Of a DNA stretch of 64,000 nucleotides, positions 7,288 to 16,813 are shown piece after piece; position 1 is the first letter of the stretch; the number at the start of each line of letters is the position of its first letter. This DNA is from Loktanella salsilacus (lineage in GTDB: Bacteria > Pseudomonadota > Alphaproteobacteria > Rhodobacterales > Rhodobacteraceae): the NCBI RefSeq assembly GCF_900114485.1, contig NZ_FOTF01000019.1, forward strand, positions 1 to 64,000, in the 5' to 3' direction. A program made the position numbers and the translations under genes. The notes beneath the pieces were generated by a model. It was given only the letters and a program-made list of their open reading frames with translations, did no database searches and was not told the origin of the DNA.

Positions 7288-9837
7288 ATGTTTTATTCGT
7301 TCGACGTCGCCGATCCCCAGTCCGGGTTGCACTATCGCCTGACCGATACGCGGCTTGCCGACCTATCCCTCGCGCCAAAACCCGAACCCTACTCCCTGGG
7401 CAAGGCCATCGCCGCGACGCCGAACCCCGTCTGGGCTGAGAGTTTTGCCAATGCCCCGGTTGAGACCATCGCCGCCGTTTCAGGCGCGTTGCAGGATGTC
7501 ATTCTTGGGACGTCTGACCTGCGGCCGCCGATCATCTCTGCCATGCCGGACGGGCGGGCAAAGCGTCACCTTACGGCCCTTGTGGCACTGTGGCGCGAGA
7601 TAGGCGACGCCCTACCGGAAGGGCTTGCCACGGCGCGTCATGTGTTGGACCTGCCCCATGGTCAGTTCCTCTCGACGTTGCCTGTCGTCGATGGCTCTCT
7701 CGATCCGCTGGCACCGCCTGCGATCAAGGCGCTGCACGACAGGCTCAAAGCCGAATTCAGATCGGTGCCGGCCAAGCCCGCCCCTCCGCAGCGATCAGAC
7801 CGTTTGATCGACGCGATCCAGACCGGGCTGACGCGGCCCGACATGCCCCAGATGCAGCAGGACGCAACGCTGGCGGTCTGGGGTCTGCGCGACCCTGCCG
7901 CCTGCGCCGATTTCGCCGCCGCCCGTGCCCGTTCGTTGATTGACGATGGCGTGCCGGCCCGCCAGATCGCAGTGCTGATCGCGGGCGATCCGCAGGACCT
8001 TGCCCGCGCGTTTTCCGCGCAGGGTGTGCCCCTGTCCGGCCTGCCCGCCGCCCTGCCCACGCGCGATGTATTGGGCGAGACGTTGTTGCACTTATTGCTG
8101 GCCAAGCGCCCCCCGACACCCGCAATGGTGCTTGCAGGGCTGTGCCTGTCACCGCTGATGCCTTGGGGCTCACAAACTGGGCGCGATCTGGCCGAAGAAG
8201 TGATGGGCGGCCACTTTTCGGGCGGGATCCTTGCGACTGATCCAGAGTTTCACGCGCTCTGGACCGACCTGCGCCAGCCTGCCAGTAGTCTGCCGCAACT
8301 GCGGCTGCTGCTCGATTTCATTTGTAACCGGATGACGAACTCAGATGCGCTGCGCCAGCGCATCCAGTCGCTTCAGGCGGTCTTGGCTGGCGATGGCCCG
8401 CCCGACTGGGACTCGATCCTGCGCGCCGTTCAGGTTGATGGCTGCGTTGCTGGCGATCCGGTTCGCACCCTAGAAGGCGTCAGCCTGTGGTCTGCGCATG
8501 AAAGCCCGTGGCGTCCCTGTCGCCATCTGCTGATCACGGATTTCAGCGAAGGACTTTATCCCATGCGTCCCCGCGCCAATGCGCTGTTTCTGGACAGCGA
8601 GATCGCGCAGATCGCGGCTATGATTGGCTTGCATCTGCGCGGCCGCACCGAGGGCCTTGCTCGCAGCATCGCGCTGTTTGAAGCACAGCTTGGCGCGGTT
8701 ACACAGAGCGTGACCTGCCTCGTCCCCTACCGCGACCTGGCCGGCGGCAGGTTGGCCCCCTCGGCGGGCCTGTCGTTGATCGGACGGACCGTCGCGGGCC
8801 TAAAAGAGGCGTCGGATTTAATCGTAGACCTTTCGCGCGTGCCGCCCGCCGACTGGCCTGTGGCGGCCCACCCCGTCCTGCCCTGCGCCGCCCAGTTGCC
8901 AGTGCCAACGGATCTGTGGCTCGGACGTGATCGGCTACTGGAACTGCGCCGCGACGAGGACGGCGCGGCCCTGCCCCAGTCGCCCAGCCGCTTGGAAAAG
9001 CTGCTCGTCAGCCCCCTCGCCTGGCTACTGGAGGAGATCGGTGCGAGTGACATGGGATGGCAAGCGGAAAGCCTCGACATCATGTTGAAGGGCAATATCG
9101 CCCACTACGTCTTCGAGCATGTCTTCCTGGCCGAGGTCGATATTCCAGATGATGCGACTTTGAACGCCGCTCTACCGGAGGCCTACGATGCCGCCTTGCG
9201 CAGAAACGCCCCGTTCATGCGCGCCGGTGTCTGGGAGATGGAACGTGCGACGCTATTGCGCGAAATCACAGCGGCAGCACATCGCTGGCGCAATGACCTG
9301 ATCGCCTTGAACGCACGCATCCTTGGCAATGAAACATGGCTTTACGGCGACGCCCACGGCATCAGGATCAGGGGGAAGGCGGACACGATCCTCGGACTGC
9401 CGGACGGCACGGTCATCATCGTCGACCACAAGAAAAGCGCCACCGCAGGGCGGCGCAAACGGATGGAAAAGGGATGGGATCTGCAGGTCGGCCTTTATGG
9501 CGCGATTCTCGGCCGCCCATTCAGGCGCGAAGGTGACGGTTTGGACGCCGTCATCGGTCGCCCGCTTGGCATTGCCTACCATCTGATGAACGACGGCGGT
9601 GTGCTCACCAGCGGCGTCGCCCTGACGGCGGCGGCCAAAGGGCGCGACATGGGGGATGCCGTTAACGTGCATGCGGTGACACGCCTGACCGAACGTCTGG
9701 CGCAGGTGGGTGGCGGGCAGATCGTCCTGAACACCACCAGCGACCGTGACTTCTTTATCAAGGAGGCCGGTTTTACGCCTTACGCGCTGCAGAATTCCCC
9801 CTTGATTGCCGCTTTTATGCGTGAGGATGACCAATGA
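7288..9837 (+). CDS. AddB-like PD-(D/E)XK nuclease
   Basis: An 849-aa protein resembling the AddB subunit of helicase-nucleases. The C-terminal nuclease domain (about 660-760) shows RGKADTI and IIVDHKKS, the D...DxK core of the RecB-type PD-(D/E)XK fold, followed by a Q-containing helix (DLQVGLYGAIL). I find no Walker A P-loop in the N-terminal two thirds, so any helicase-like domain is probably structural. No cysteine cluster flanks the nuclease, so the Fe-S staple of Bacillus AddB is not evident. Its end overlaps the next gene by 4 bp (ATGA). It sits beside McrBC, so a defence role is more likely than housekeeping repair. A degenerate chromosomal addB is the alternative. Confidence 0.75.
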   Translation: MFYSFDVADPQSGLHYRLTDTRLADLSLAPKPEPYSLGKAIAATPNPVWAESFANAPVETIAAVSGALQDVILGTSDLRPPIISAMPDGRAKRHLTALVALWREIGDALPEGLATARHVLDLPHGQFLSTLPVVDGSLDPLAPPAIKALHDRLKAEFRSVPAKPAPPQRSDRLIDAIQTGLTRPDMPQMQQDATLAVWGLRDPAACADFAAARARSLIDDGVPARQIAVLIAGDPQDLARAFSAQGVPLSGLPAALPTRDVLGETLLHLLLAKRPPTPAMVLAGLCLSPLMPWGSQTGRDLAEEVMGGHFSGGILATDPEFHALWTDLRQPASSLPQLRLLLDFICNRMTNSDALRQRIQSLQAVLAGDGPPDWDSILRAVQVDGCVAGDPVRTLEGVSLWSAHESPWRPCRHLLITDFSEGLYPMRPRANALFLDSEIAQIAAMIGLHLRGRTEGLARSIALFEAQLGAVTQSVTCLVPYRDLAGGRLAPSAGLSLIGRTVAGLKEASDLIVDLSRVPPADWPVAAHPVLPCAAQLPVPTDLWLGRDRLLELRRDEDGAALPQSPSRLEKLLVSPLAWLLEEIGASDMGWQAESLDIMLKGNIAHYVFEHVFLAEVDIPDDATLNAALPEAYDAALRRNAPFMRAGVWEMERATLLREITAAAHRWRNDLIALNARILGNETWLYGDAHGIRIRGKADTILGLPDGTVIIVDHKKSATAGRRKRMEKGWDLQVGLYGAILGRPFRREGDGLDAVIGRPLGIAYHLMNDGGVLTSGVALTAAAKGRDMGDAVNVHAVTRLTERLAQVGGGQIVLNTTSDRDFFIKEAGFTPYALQNSPLIAAFMREDDQ

Positions 9838-12800
9838 CCGCCCTGCCCCGCACCGCCGATACCGGCCTGACCATCGTCCCCGCCGGGGCCGGCGCGGGCA
9901 AGACCCATAGGATCAAGACGACGCTGGCCGACTGGGTCAAGCGCAAGCTGGTGCGCCCCGATCGCATCCTCGCCGTCACCTTCACCGAAGCCGCCGCCAG
10001 CGAACTGCGCGAGCGGATCAGGGCGGGGCTTCTGGCCGAAGGCTTGGTCTCCGAGGCGCTCGCGGTCGAGCGGGCCTATGTTTCCACCATCCACGGCCTT
10101 GGCCTGCGCCTTCTGACGGAACACGCGCTTGCAGCGGGCGCATCACCGCAGCCGCGTCACTTAGGCGATGCAGAACGTGACCTGTTGATCCGGCAGGCAT
10201 TGGCGCAGGCAAAGGCGCTCGATCCGGTAAAGGCCGACCCGGAGCGGTTCGGCTATGTCAACGACTTCGGGCGTGGCATCACGGCAGAGGATGGACTGCG
10301 CGGACGCGTTCTGGCGATGATCGATCTGCTAAGGGGGCTTGGCGATACCGGGCAAGATCCGGGCTTGATCCAACCTGCGCTGGACCGGTTGGACGACATC
10401 TATGGTGATGTGCTGGCCGATCCTGAAGCGGCCCGACAGACCTTGGTGAAAGCGGTCGCAGACATGCTGGCAAAGTTCCCAGATGGCGTGGCAGAGTCCG
10501 TTACCGCCGCTACGGCACGCACTGAGCTAGAAAAGAACCTGTCATGGTTCCGCAATGTGCAGAATGATCCCGAGTGCCTAAATAGGGACTGGTCCCTTTG
10601 GCAGCGGCTGCGCAGTCTGCGCCAGTCAAAGCGAGGTAGCGCGTTGCCCGACGGCTATGACGATCTGGCCAGCACTATTATGCAGGCCGCCGATGTCCTG
10701 CCGACCCATCCCGGACCTCTTGCGGATGCCAAACTGCACCTGTCATGCCTGATCGCATGCGCGCAGGAGGTCATGACCGCATATGAGGCGAAGAAACGTG
10801 CCCTCGGTCTGATTGACTATGCCGACATGATCGCGGGGGCCGAGCGCCTGCTGCGCACCCAACCCGGTGTCCGCGACGCCGTGCTGGGAGAGATCGACTG
10901 CGTGATCATCGACGAATTCCAGGACACGAACCCAGTGCAGTTCGCTCTGCTGTGGCAGCTTGGTGCCCGTGCAGATCGCACGCTGCTGGTCGGCGACGTC
11001 AAGCAGTCGATCATGGGATTTCAAGGTGCCGACCCGCGCCTGTCGGCGGCCCTGGCGGATGCCCATCCAGAGTCGACGGGCCCATTGGGTCAGAACTGGC
11101 GGTCGACTCCTGCCGTAATGAACTTTGTGAACGCGATGGGGGCTGGTCTGTTCGGAAAGGGCTATAACCCTCTTACACCGACCCGCGGCCATACAAGCGC
11201 TGTGTCGCTGGAGGTTCTGAGCATCACGCAGGGGCGCAGATCGCAGAAATTCTCAAAACCGCCCGAACACGTTGCAGAACGGATCGCCCGCATCCTCAAG
11301 GACAAAGAGGCGATTACCGACCGGCACAGCGGCATCACGCGTCCCGTCCGTCCGTCCGACGTTGCCTTGCTCGTTTGCCGACATACCACAGCTGCCCGCT
11401 ACGCCGAAGAGCTGCGACTTCGCGGTGTGCCCGTCCGTATCAGCGAGGACGGCTGGAGCACAGGTGAGGTCGTGCAGGCCGCCCGCGCCGCTCTATCCTA
11501 TGCAGCGAACCCCTCCGACATCCACGCGGGATTACTGCTGCGGACCCTCGGCCCCGATCCGTTGACCTTGCAGGATGCTTTGACGCAACAGTTGGACGAT
11601 CGCCTGCCGGACGATGCCGTCCTGATGCGCCTTGCCGGGCTGTCAGACCGGTTGGCAAGCCTACCTATTTCCATTGGTCTGGACTTGGTTCTCGATGCTG
11701 CAAAACTGCGGCCCTGGGCCGAAAGCCGAGCAGAGGCCGGTCAGGCCCGCGCGGACCTGCTGCGGCTGGAGGCCGAGGCGCGGGAATTCGACGGTGCCCA
11801 CCGGGACCTGAAGGCAGCCGCCGGTTTTCACGGCGGCACGGTCAAGGTCTTCCTCGGATGGCTTGACAGCCGGACCGGCGAACGCGACGCCGACCGCCAT
11901 CCTGACCCCTCCGGCGACAGCGCCGAGGCGGTCGAGATTATGACGTGGCACGGGTCCAAAGGCCGCGAATGGCCGATCACCGTCGTGGCAGAGTTCGACC
12001 ACGGGATCGAGGAATGGCCCGGCACGACGCAAGCCCGTTTTGCCGCCCTCGACCGGATCGACGACATGAATGCCGTGCTGGCCTCGGCACAACTTGTCCA
12101 TATCCCCAACCTTGCCGCACCCGAAGCGCAGCGCCGCTTCATCGGGGACCGCCGCGCCGACTTCGAGGCCAACGCCCGTAACCTGCTTTACGTCGCACTC
12201 ACCCGAGCCCGCGACCGGCTGATCATCGAATGGCCCGATTTTTTGAAGGACCGATCCGAAGACGCGCCAGAGGCCACCTGCCTGTTCCACGTCTTCGCCG
12301 ATGCCTGCAGTCCGGCCTTTGGGTCCAGCGCTTTGACCCTTGGCAAGACGTCTTGCCCTGCAACTGTCCACCAGATGCCGGAACAGGCAGCGCTGACCGA
12401 ACTTGATACCATTGTCTTCGCGGAACACATGCGCTTCGGTGCGGCAACGCCTCTGGAGCCTGTAGCGACCACACCTTGGCGGCGGCAGCCGTCGAAGACC
12501 AGCACCAGCGCAGCGCCCGACAGCCACACCCACCAGTTGGGAGAATCCTGGCCGGTGACCTTGAATACGGCAGGCCGTGGCACGGCCCTGCATCTTGCCA
12601 TGGCGACCTGCCTGACCCGGCCTGATCTCGTCGACCGCTTGCCGGACGCTACCGGCCTGCCCGCCGATACCATCGCGCCGATCATCGCCCGCGCTGCGGC
12701 GCTGCGGCTGTGGCTGTCCGATCAGGGCTACGATGACCTGATCTGTGAAGTTCCGGTCCTTGGCCACACTCCTGACGGGGCCGAGGTTCCCGGCACGATC

Positions 12801-13025
12801 GACCTGCTGGCGCGGGGTTCAGAAGGCTGTCTACTGGTTGATCACAAGAGTGGCGGCAGCGGTGCGGGCATCGGTCCCTACTGGGGGCAGTTAATGGCCT
12901 ATGCCGACCTCGTCGCGACACATTTCCCGGACCACCCACTACGCGGTGTCGCTATCCACTGGATGGACCACGGTACGGTCGAGGCCGTCGATATGACCGC
13001 AATAGTGTCGCCCGATGAATTGTGA
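9834..13025 (+). CDS. AddA/UvrD-like helicase-nuclease
   Basis: A 1063-aa SF1A helicase fused to a C-terminal PD-(D/E)XK nuclease, the AddA layout. Motif I is PAGAGAGKT (16-24), Ia AVTFTEAAASELRERI, II IIDEFQDTNP (about 356-365), III LLVGDVKQSIMGFQG, IV GQNWRSTPAVM, V MTWHGSKGREWP and VI YVALTRARDRL (about 784-794). The nuclease shows GTIDLLARG and LLVDHKSGG (about 985-1005) followed by YWGQLMAYADL. All catalytic motifs look intact. It would unwind and degrade DNA ends together with the upstream protein. A 366-bp gap separates it from the McrB-like gene. Confidence 0.85.
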   Translation: MTALPRTADTGLTIVPAGAGAGKTHRIKTTLADWVKRKLVRPDRILAVTFTEAAASELRERIRAGLLAEGLVSEALAVERAYVSTIHGLGLRLLTEHALAAGASPQPRHLGDAERDLLIRQALAQAKALDPVKADPERFGYVNDFGRGITAEDGLRGRVLAMIDLLRGLGDTGQDPGLIQPALDRLDDIYGDVLADPEAARQTLVKAVADMLAKFPDGVAESVTAATARTELEKNLSWFRNVQNDPECLNRDWSLWQRLRSLRQSKRGSALPDGYDDLASTIMQAADVLPTHPGPLADAKLHLSCLIACAQEVMTAYEAKKRALGLIDYADMIAGAERLLRTQPGVRDAVLGEIDCVIIDEFQDTNPVQFALLWQLGARADRTLLVGDVKQSIMGFQGADPRLSAALADAHPESTGPLGQNWRSTPAVMNFVNAMGAGLFGKGYNPLTPTRGHTSAVSLEVLSITQGRRSQKFSKPPEHVAERIARILKDKEAITDRHSGITRPVRPSDVALLVCRHTTAARYAEELRLRGVPVRISEDGWSTGEVVQAARAALSYAANPSDIHAGLLLRTLGPDPLTLQDALTQQLDDRLPDDAVLMRLAGLSDRLASLPISIGLDLVLDAAKLRPWAESRAEAGQARADLLRLEAEAREFDGAHRDLKAAAGFHGGTVKVFLGWLDSRTGERDADRHPDPSGDSAEAVEIMTWHGSKGREWPITVVAEFDHGIEEWPGTTQARFAALDRIDDMNAVLASAQLVHIPNLAAPEAQRRFIGDRRADFEANARNLLYVALTRARDRLIIEWPDFLKDRSEDAPEATCLFHVFADACSPAFGSSALTLGKTSCPATVHQMPEQAALTELDTIVFAEHMRFGAATPLEPVATTPWRRQPSKTSTSAAPDSHTHQLGESWPVTLNTAGRGTALHLAMATCLTRPDLVDRLPDATGLPADTIAPIIARAAALRLWLSDQGYDDLICEVPVLGHTPDGAEVPGTIDLLARGSEGCLLVDHKSGGSGAGIGPYWGQLMAYADLVATHFPDHPLRGVAIHWMDHGTVEAVDMTAIVSPDEL

Positions 13026-13058
13026 CACATCGCGCACCACACAAATGGAGGTAGCAGC

Positions 13059-13337
13059 ATGGCTTTGATGGAACAGTGGGGCACGTTGACCCCAGAAGGT
13101 CTTGGATCTTTGCGGCGGCAGCAGGATCTGGGCCTTGGTGCGGCCGTCAGGCGTTACTACGATTTTCCGCAGGGAACGCCATCAACGACTTTGGAGTGGA
13201 TGTCATGTATAGCACTCCAAGCGGCCACGTGCGCGATGCGCACTCTGGCGAAGATGAACTGTGCGGCAAGATCAACAAAGAGTAGCCGTTGCATAGGTTT
13301 GATCAATTCAATCACCAATGGCAAATTCCCGATGTGA
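13059..13337 (+). CDS. small ORF between helicase and mcrB, possibly frameshifted
   Basis: A start codon at 13059 has GGAGG 8 nt upstream, the best initiation signal in this 366-bp gap, and opens a 92-aa frame. After about 45 codons that frame looks random (many Ala, Cys, Arg). The +1-shifted frame then reads more protein-like (VRDAHSGEDELCGKINKE, stop near 13285). The gene may therefore be a frameshifted short protein of about 75 aa, or spurious. No family recognised. Confidence 0.3.
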   Translation: MALMEQWGTLTPEGLGSLRRQQDLGLGAAVRRYYDFPQGTPSTTLEWMSCIALQAATCAMRTLAKMNCAARSTKSSRCIGLINSITNGKFPM

Positions 13338-13391
13338 TTCATTTCGAAACGAAATCAAAAAAAGATTTATTAAGACGGCAAGGGCGATGAG

Positions 13392-15602
13392 ATGACAGAA
13401 ACTAAAGATGCACCGAAATCATATTGGTTCGTCGGAGCAAGCTATGGCAGCGATGGAGACCAAACCCATCGTTTCCTAAGTGAAGGCATCTGGGAGAACG
13501 GCTACGACGACAAGCATCTCGATTTGGTTCGCTCGATGCAGCCCGGCGACCGGATCGCAATCAAGTCAACTTTCACTCGAAAGCACAATTTGCCCTTCGA
13601 CAACCGTGGCAACCACGTGTCGGTTATGGCTATTAAAGCGATAGGCACGATCACCGAGAACCTGAACGACGGGAAGCGCGTGCGGGTATCCTGGCTCAAG
13701 CAAGAGCCTCAGCGCGAATGGTACTTCTATACATATCGTGAAGTGATTTGGCGGCTGGTTCCCGGAACTGGTGATTGGGGTGCAGATGGGCTGATCGCCT
13801 TCACGTTTGACGCCAAGCCGCAAGACATCGACCGCTGGCGCAACGAGCCTTATTGGCGCGAAAGATTTGGCGATGGACCGGTCCGACAGCGATTTCTCTG
13901 GACTGAGTTCTATGAGGCTGTGGCTGAAAAATTGTTGGATTTTCGGTCGGATCGAAAGCCTTTGATCGAGGGGATTCACCAGATCGCCACTAAGGTGACG
14001 GGTCTTTCGTACCTTCAGGACAAATTCGCAGATGGCACGACAGGCCCGCTTAAGGACATTTGCCCCTTTACGGCAATGGGCACATTCAATCGGTCGATGA
14101 CCGACGCGAACAGGAAGGCGATCGCGACTGAAATCGCCGAGCTACTTGGCGTTTCCGTACCTGTTCCTGACACATTCGATGGTATCCCCGTCCTTAACAA
14201 CCAGAGATCATGGTTCTTTTCATATTCCGAAAAGCGTGGCGACGGTGACATCGAAGCACTCTGGCGCGTTTTCGTCGCGGCAGCTGAGTCCGTCGACTCC
14301 GATCTTCCCGAACATCGCATCGAGCTGGCTCACGCCTATGATGCCGCGACGCAAGTGTGGGGGGTTGCATGGAACCTTTCCACTGGCCTCTACTGGGCCC
14401 ATCCGTGGAACTTCCCCACGCTCGACAGTCAGTCTCGCCACTATATTGCAAAGCGCCTCAGCATTCCTGTTCCTACGTCAGGGCAACAAAAGCCCGCTGA
14501 TGCAAATGGCTATCTGAAGCTGATCGACGACCTTAGGGCCAGATTTACCGAGGACAGCTACCCAGTGCACAGCTTTCCTGAGTTGTCGCTGGCATCCTGG
14601 CAGTTCAAAGATCCGGCAGATTCAGGAGAATTAGTGACGGATGACGCCTCGCCAGCCGACCTTGATGATACCGAAGATCTGCAGCAAGATGCTGTACAGC
14701 CAGATCCTATCTTTGAATCCTACTCGGTGGACGACATTCTCAAAGACGGTTGCTTTCTTCCTAGAGCAGAGATCGAGCGGCTTCTGGAACGGCTGCGGAC
14801 AAAGAAGAATCTAATCCTTCAGGGCCCGCCGGGAACGGGTAAAACTTGGATCGCCAAGCGGCTTGCTTACGCCTTGATGGGTGAAAAAGACGGAGGCAAG
14901 ATCCGAGCGGTCCAGTTCCATCCAAACCTTTCGTATGAGGATTTCGTGCGGGGATGGCGGCCAACAGGGGATGGCAAATTGACCCTTGCGGAAGGCGTCT
15001 TCATGGAAGCGATACGCGCAGCGTCAAAGAGCCCGACCTCAAAGTTTGTCGTGGTGATAGAAGAGATAAATCGCGGAAACCCTGCGCAGATATTCGGGGA
15101 ACTATTGACGCTGCTGGAGGCTGGAAAGCGCACTCCAAGTGAGGCCCTTGAACTCTGCTATCCAGATGCGGACGGCAAGCGGCGGCCCGTGCATGTGCCA
15201 GAAAATCTTTATGTCCTCGGTACGATGAACATCGCTGATCGCTCGCTTGCTTTGGTGGATCTGGCATTTCGCCGGCGCTTTGCCTTTGCAACATTGGAAC
15301 CGAAGCTCGGGGAATCTTGGCAAAACTGGGTGATCCAGCATTGTGGGATTGATCCCGAGTTGGCACCGGGAATCGAACAGCGCATTTCTAGCCTCAATCA
15401 GAAGATAGAGCAGGATCTAGGCACCCAGTTCCGGATAGGCCACAGCTACGTAACCCCACCCCGACGCATCGAACTAGGATCAACGCGCGACTGGTTTCTT
15501 CAAGTCGCAGAAACAGAAATTGGCCCGTTGCTGGAAGAATACTGGTTCGATTCTCCCAAGATCGCCAAAGGTGCGCTTGAAAAGCTGATTGCAGGCTGGT
15601 GA
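13392..15602 (+). CDS. mcrB: McrB-like GTPase with PUA/EVE-like N-terminus
   Basis: A 736-aa protein. Residues about 10-130 (YWFVGASYGSDGDQ... GDRIAIKSTF ... FYTYREVIWRLVP) look like a PUA/EVE-type fold, a domain class that reads modified bases. A helical middle region follows. The AAA+ motor is McrB-type: Walker A GPPGTGKTW (about 478-486), Walker B plus signature VVVIEEINRGNPAQIFGEL (about 551-569), and GTMNIADRSLALVDLAFRRR (about 610-629). Family knowledge: McrB hydrolyses GTP and drives the McrC nuclease on modified DNA. Its TGA overlaps the mcrC start. Confidence 0.88.
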   Translation: MTETKDAPKSYWFVGASYGSDGDQTHRFLSEGIWENGYDDKHLDLVRSMQPGDRIAIKSTFTRKHNLPFDNRGNHVSVMAIKAIGTITENLNDGKRVRVSWLKQEPQREWYFYTYREVIWRLVPGTGDWGADGLIAFTFDAKPQDIDRWRNEPYWRERFGDGPVRQRFLWTEFYEAVAEKLLDFRSDRKPLIEGIHQIATKVTGLSYLQDKFADGTTGPLKDICPFTAMGTFNRSMTDANRKAIATEIAELLGVSVPVPDTFDGIPVLNNQRSWFFSYSEKRGDGDIEALWRVFVAAAESVDSDLPEHRIELAHAYDAATQVWGVAWNLSTGLYWAHPWNFPTLDSQSRHYIAKRLSIPVPTSGQQKPADANGYLKLIDDLRARFTEDSYPVHSFPELSLASWQFKDPADSGELVTDDASPADLDDTEDLQQDAVQPDPIFESYSVDDILKDGCFLPRAEIERLLERLRTKKNLILQGPPGTGKTWIAKRLAYALMGEKDGGKIRAVQFHPNLSYEDFVRGWRPTGDGKLTLAEGVFMEAIRAASKSPTSKFVVVIEEINRGNPAQIFGELLTLLEAGKRTPSEALELCYPDADGKRRPVHVPENLYVLGTMNIADRSLALVDLAFRRRFAFATLEPKLGESWQNWVIQHCGIDPELAPGIEQRISSLNQKIEQDLGTQFRIGHSYVTPPRRIELGSTRDWFLQVAETEIGPLLEEYWFDSPKIAKGALEKLIAGW

Positions 15603-16792
15603 TGGAAGCCCCTCTCATCCAGCCGGATGACTATACCGTGCCCGAACACGGTTATATTGGCGCAATCCCGGTCAGGAACATTTGGCTGCTGATGCTCTAC
15701 GCATCCGATCTGTTCCGCATAAAAGGGATGGATGGCAATGGTATTGAGGATATGCCTGATGATCTCCCCGACTTGGTGGGAGAGATATTGGCGCACGCAG
15801 TCGAACAGCGGCAACGCCGAAGATTAAGTCTTGGCTACAGAACACGAACGGCTGCTCTCAACCGGGTGCGCGGCAGAATCGATGTTCTTAAGACAGAGCG
15901 CCACCAATTGTTGTCGCGCGGACTGGTGGCCTGCAGGTTCGACGAACTCACAATTAATACGCCACGAAATCGCTTTGTTCGCGCTGCACTGGAGTTGATA
16001 TCGCGCATTGCAGCGCGACCAGACGTCGTCCGTCGCTGCCGCAGGTTAGCGAACGACATGAAAATGATGGGAGTGTCCGGCACTCCACCGACGTTACGCG
16101 AAATCAGCACGGATCGGTTTGGCAGGCATGACGTCGAAGACCAGGAGATGGTCGCGGCCGCCAAGCTGGCATTCGAGTTAGCCATTCCCACCGAAAACGC
16201 AGGGTCACAGAAAATGCCGCTTTCGGACCGCGATGAGCGCTGGGTGCGGAAACTGTTCGAGCGTGCTGTCGGTGGCTTCTTTAAGGTCGTCCTGCCGCCC
16301 ACAGATTGGCACGTCAGGACCGGCGGTACATTGGCCTGGCCAACGTCAGCCAGTACGGACGGAATTAGTCGTATCCTCCCCGGGATGAGAACCGACATCG
16401 TCCTTGATGACAAAGTCGGCCAACGAAGGATCGTCATCGATACGAAGTTCAATACGATTGTGACAAACGGTTGGTACCGGGAAGAAAGTCTCCGAAGCGG
16501 ATACCTATACCAGATGTACGCCTATCTGCGATCACAGGAAGGCTCCGGCGACGGATATTCAGACGATGCGGAGGGACTGTTGCTGCATCCCGCGGTCGGC
16601 ACCACCTTCGACGAATCTGTTATCATTCAGGGCCACAAAATTAGGTTCATGACCGTCGACTTGACGGCCAACTCATCGGCCATTCGTGCAGAACTGCTAC
16701 GCGTGACACCGCGCAGTGAATGTCACGGATTGTCCGGAAAAGACAAAATTAAAGACGACGCTGGCCAAAATTCAGGAGTAGAGTGGACATAA
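15602..16792 (+). CDS. mcrC: McrC-like nuclease subunit
   Basis: A 396-aa partner of the McrB-like motor. The N-terminal part (IPVRNIWLLMLYASDLF, then LLSRGLVACRFDELTINTP) matches the McrC family pattern of a modification-dependent restriction subunit. Residues about 262-284 carry the PD-(D/E)XK core: MRTDIVLDD then RIVIDTKFN, with D and D-x-K in place. The ATG at 15602 overlaps the mcrB stop (TGATG); a GTG three bases earlier is a weaker choice. Its own stop is followed in the same frame by the next gene. Confidence 0.85.
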   Translation: MEAPLIQPDDYTVPEHGYIGAIPVRNIWLLMLYASDLFRIKGMDGNGIEDMPDDLPDLVGEILAHAVEQRQRRRLSLGYRTRTAALNRVRGRIDVLKTERHQLLSRGLVACRFDELTINTPRNRFVRAALELISRIAARPDVVRRCRRLANDMKMMGVSGTPPTLREISTDRFGRHDVEDQEMVAAAKLAFELAIPTENAGSQKMPLSDRDERWVRKLFERAVGGFFKVVLPPTDWHVRTGGTLAWPTSASTDGISRILPGMRTDIVLDDKVGQRRIVIDTKFNTIVTNGWYREESLRSGYLYQMYAYLRSQEGSGDGYSDDAEGLLLHPAVGTTFDESVIIQGHKIRFMTVDLTANSSAIRAELLRVTPRSECHGLSGKDKIKDDAGQNSGVEWT

Positions 16793-16813
16793 AATCTGGC
16801 CAGACTGACACAT

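Noticed and set aside
7288-13025. Calling the nuclease-helicase pair simply the housekeeping AddAB
   Set aside because: Island context, linkage to McrBC and lack of a P-loop in the AddB-like protein argue for a specialised copy; not excluded without the whole genome.
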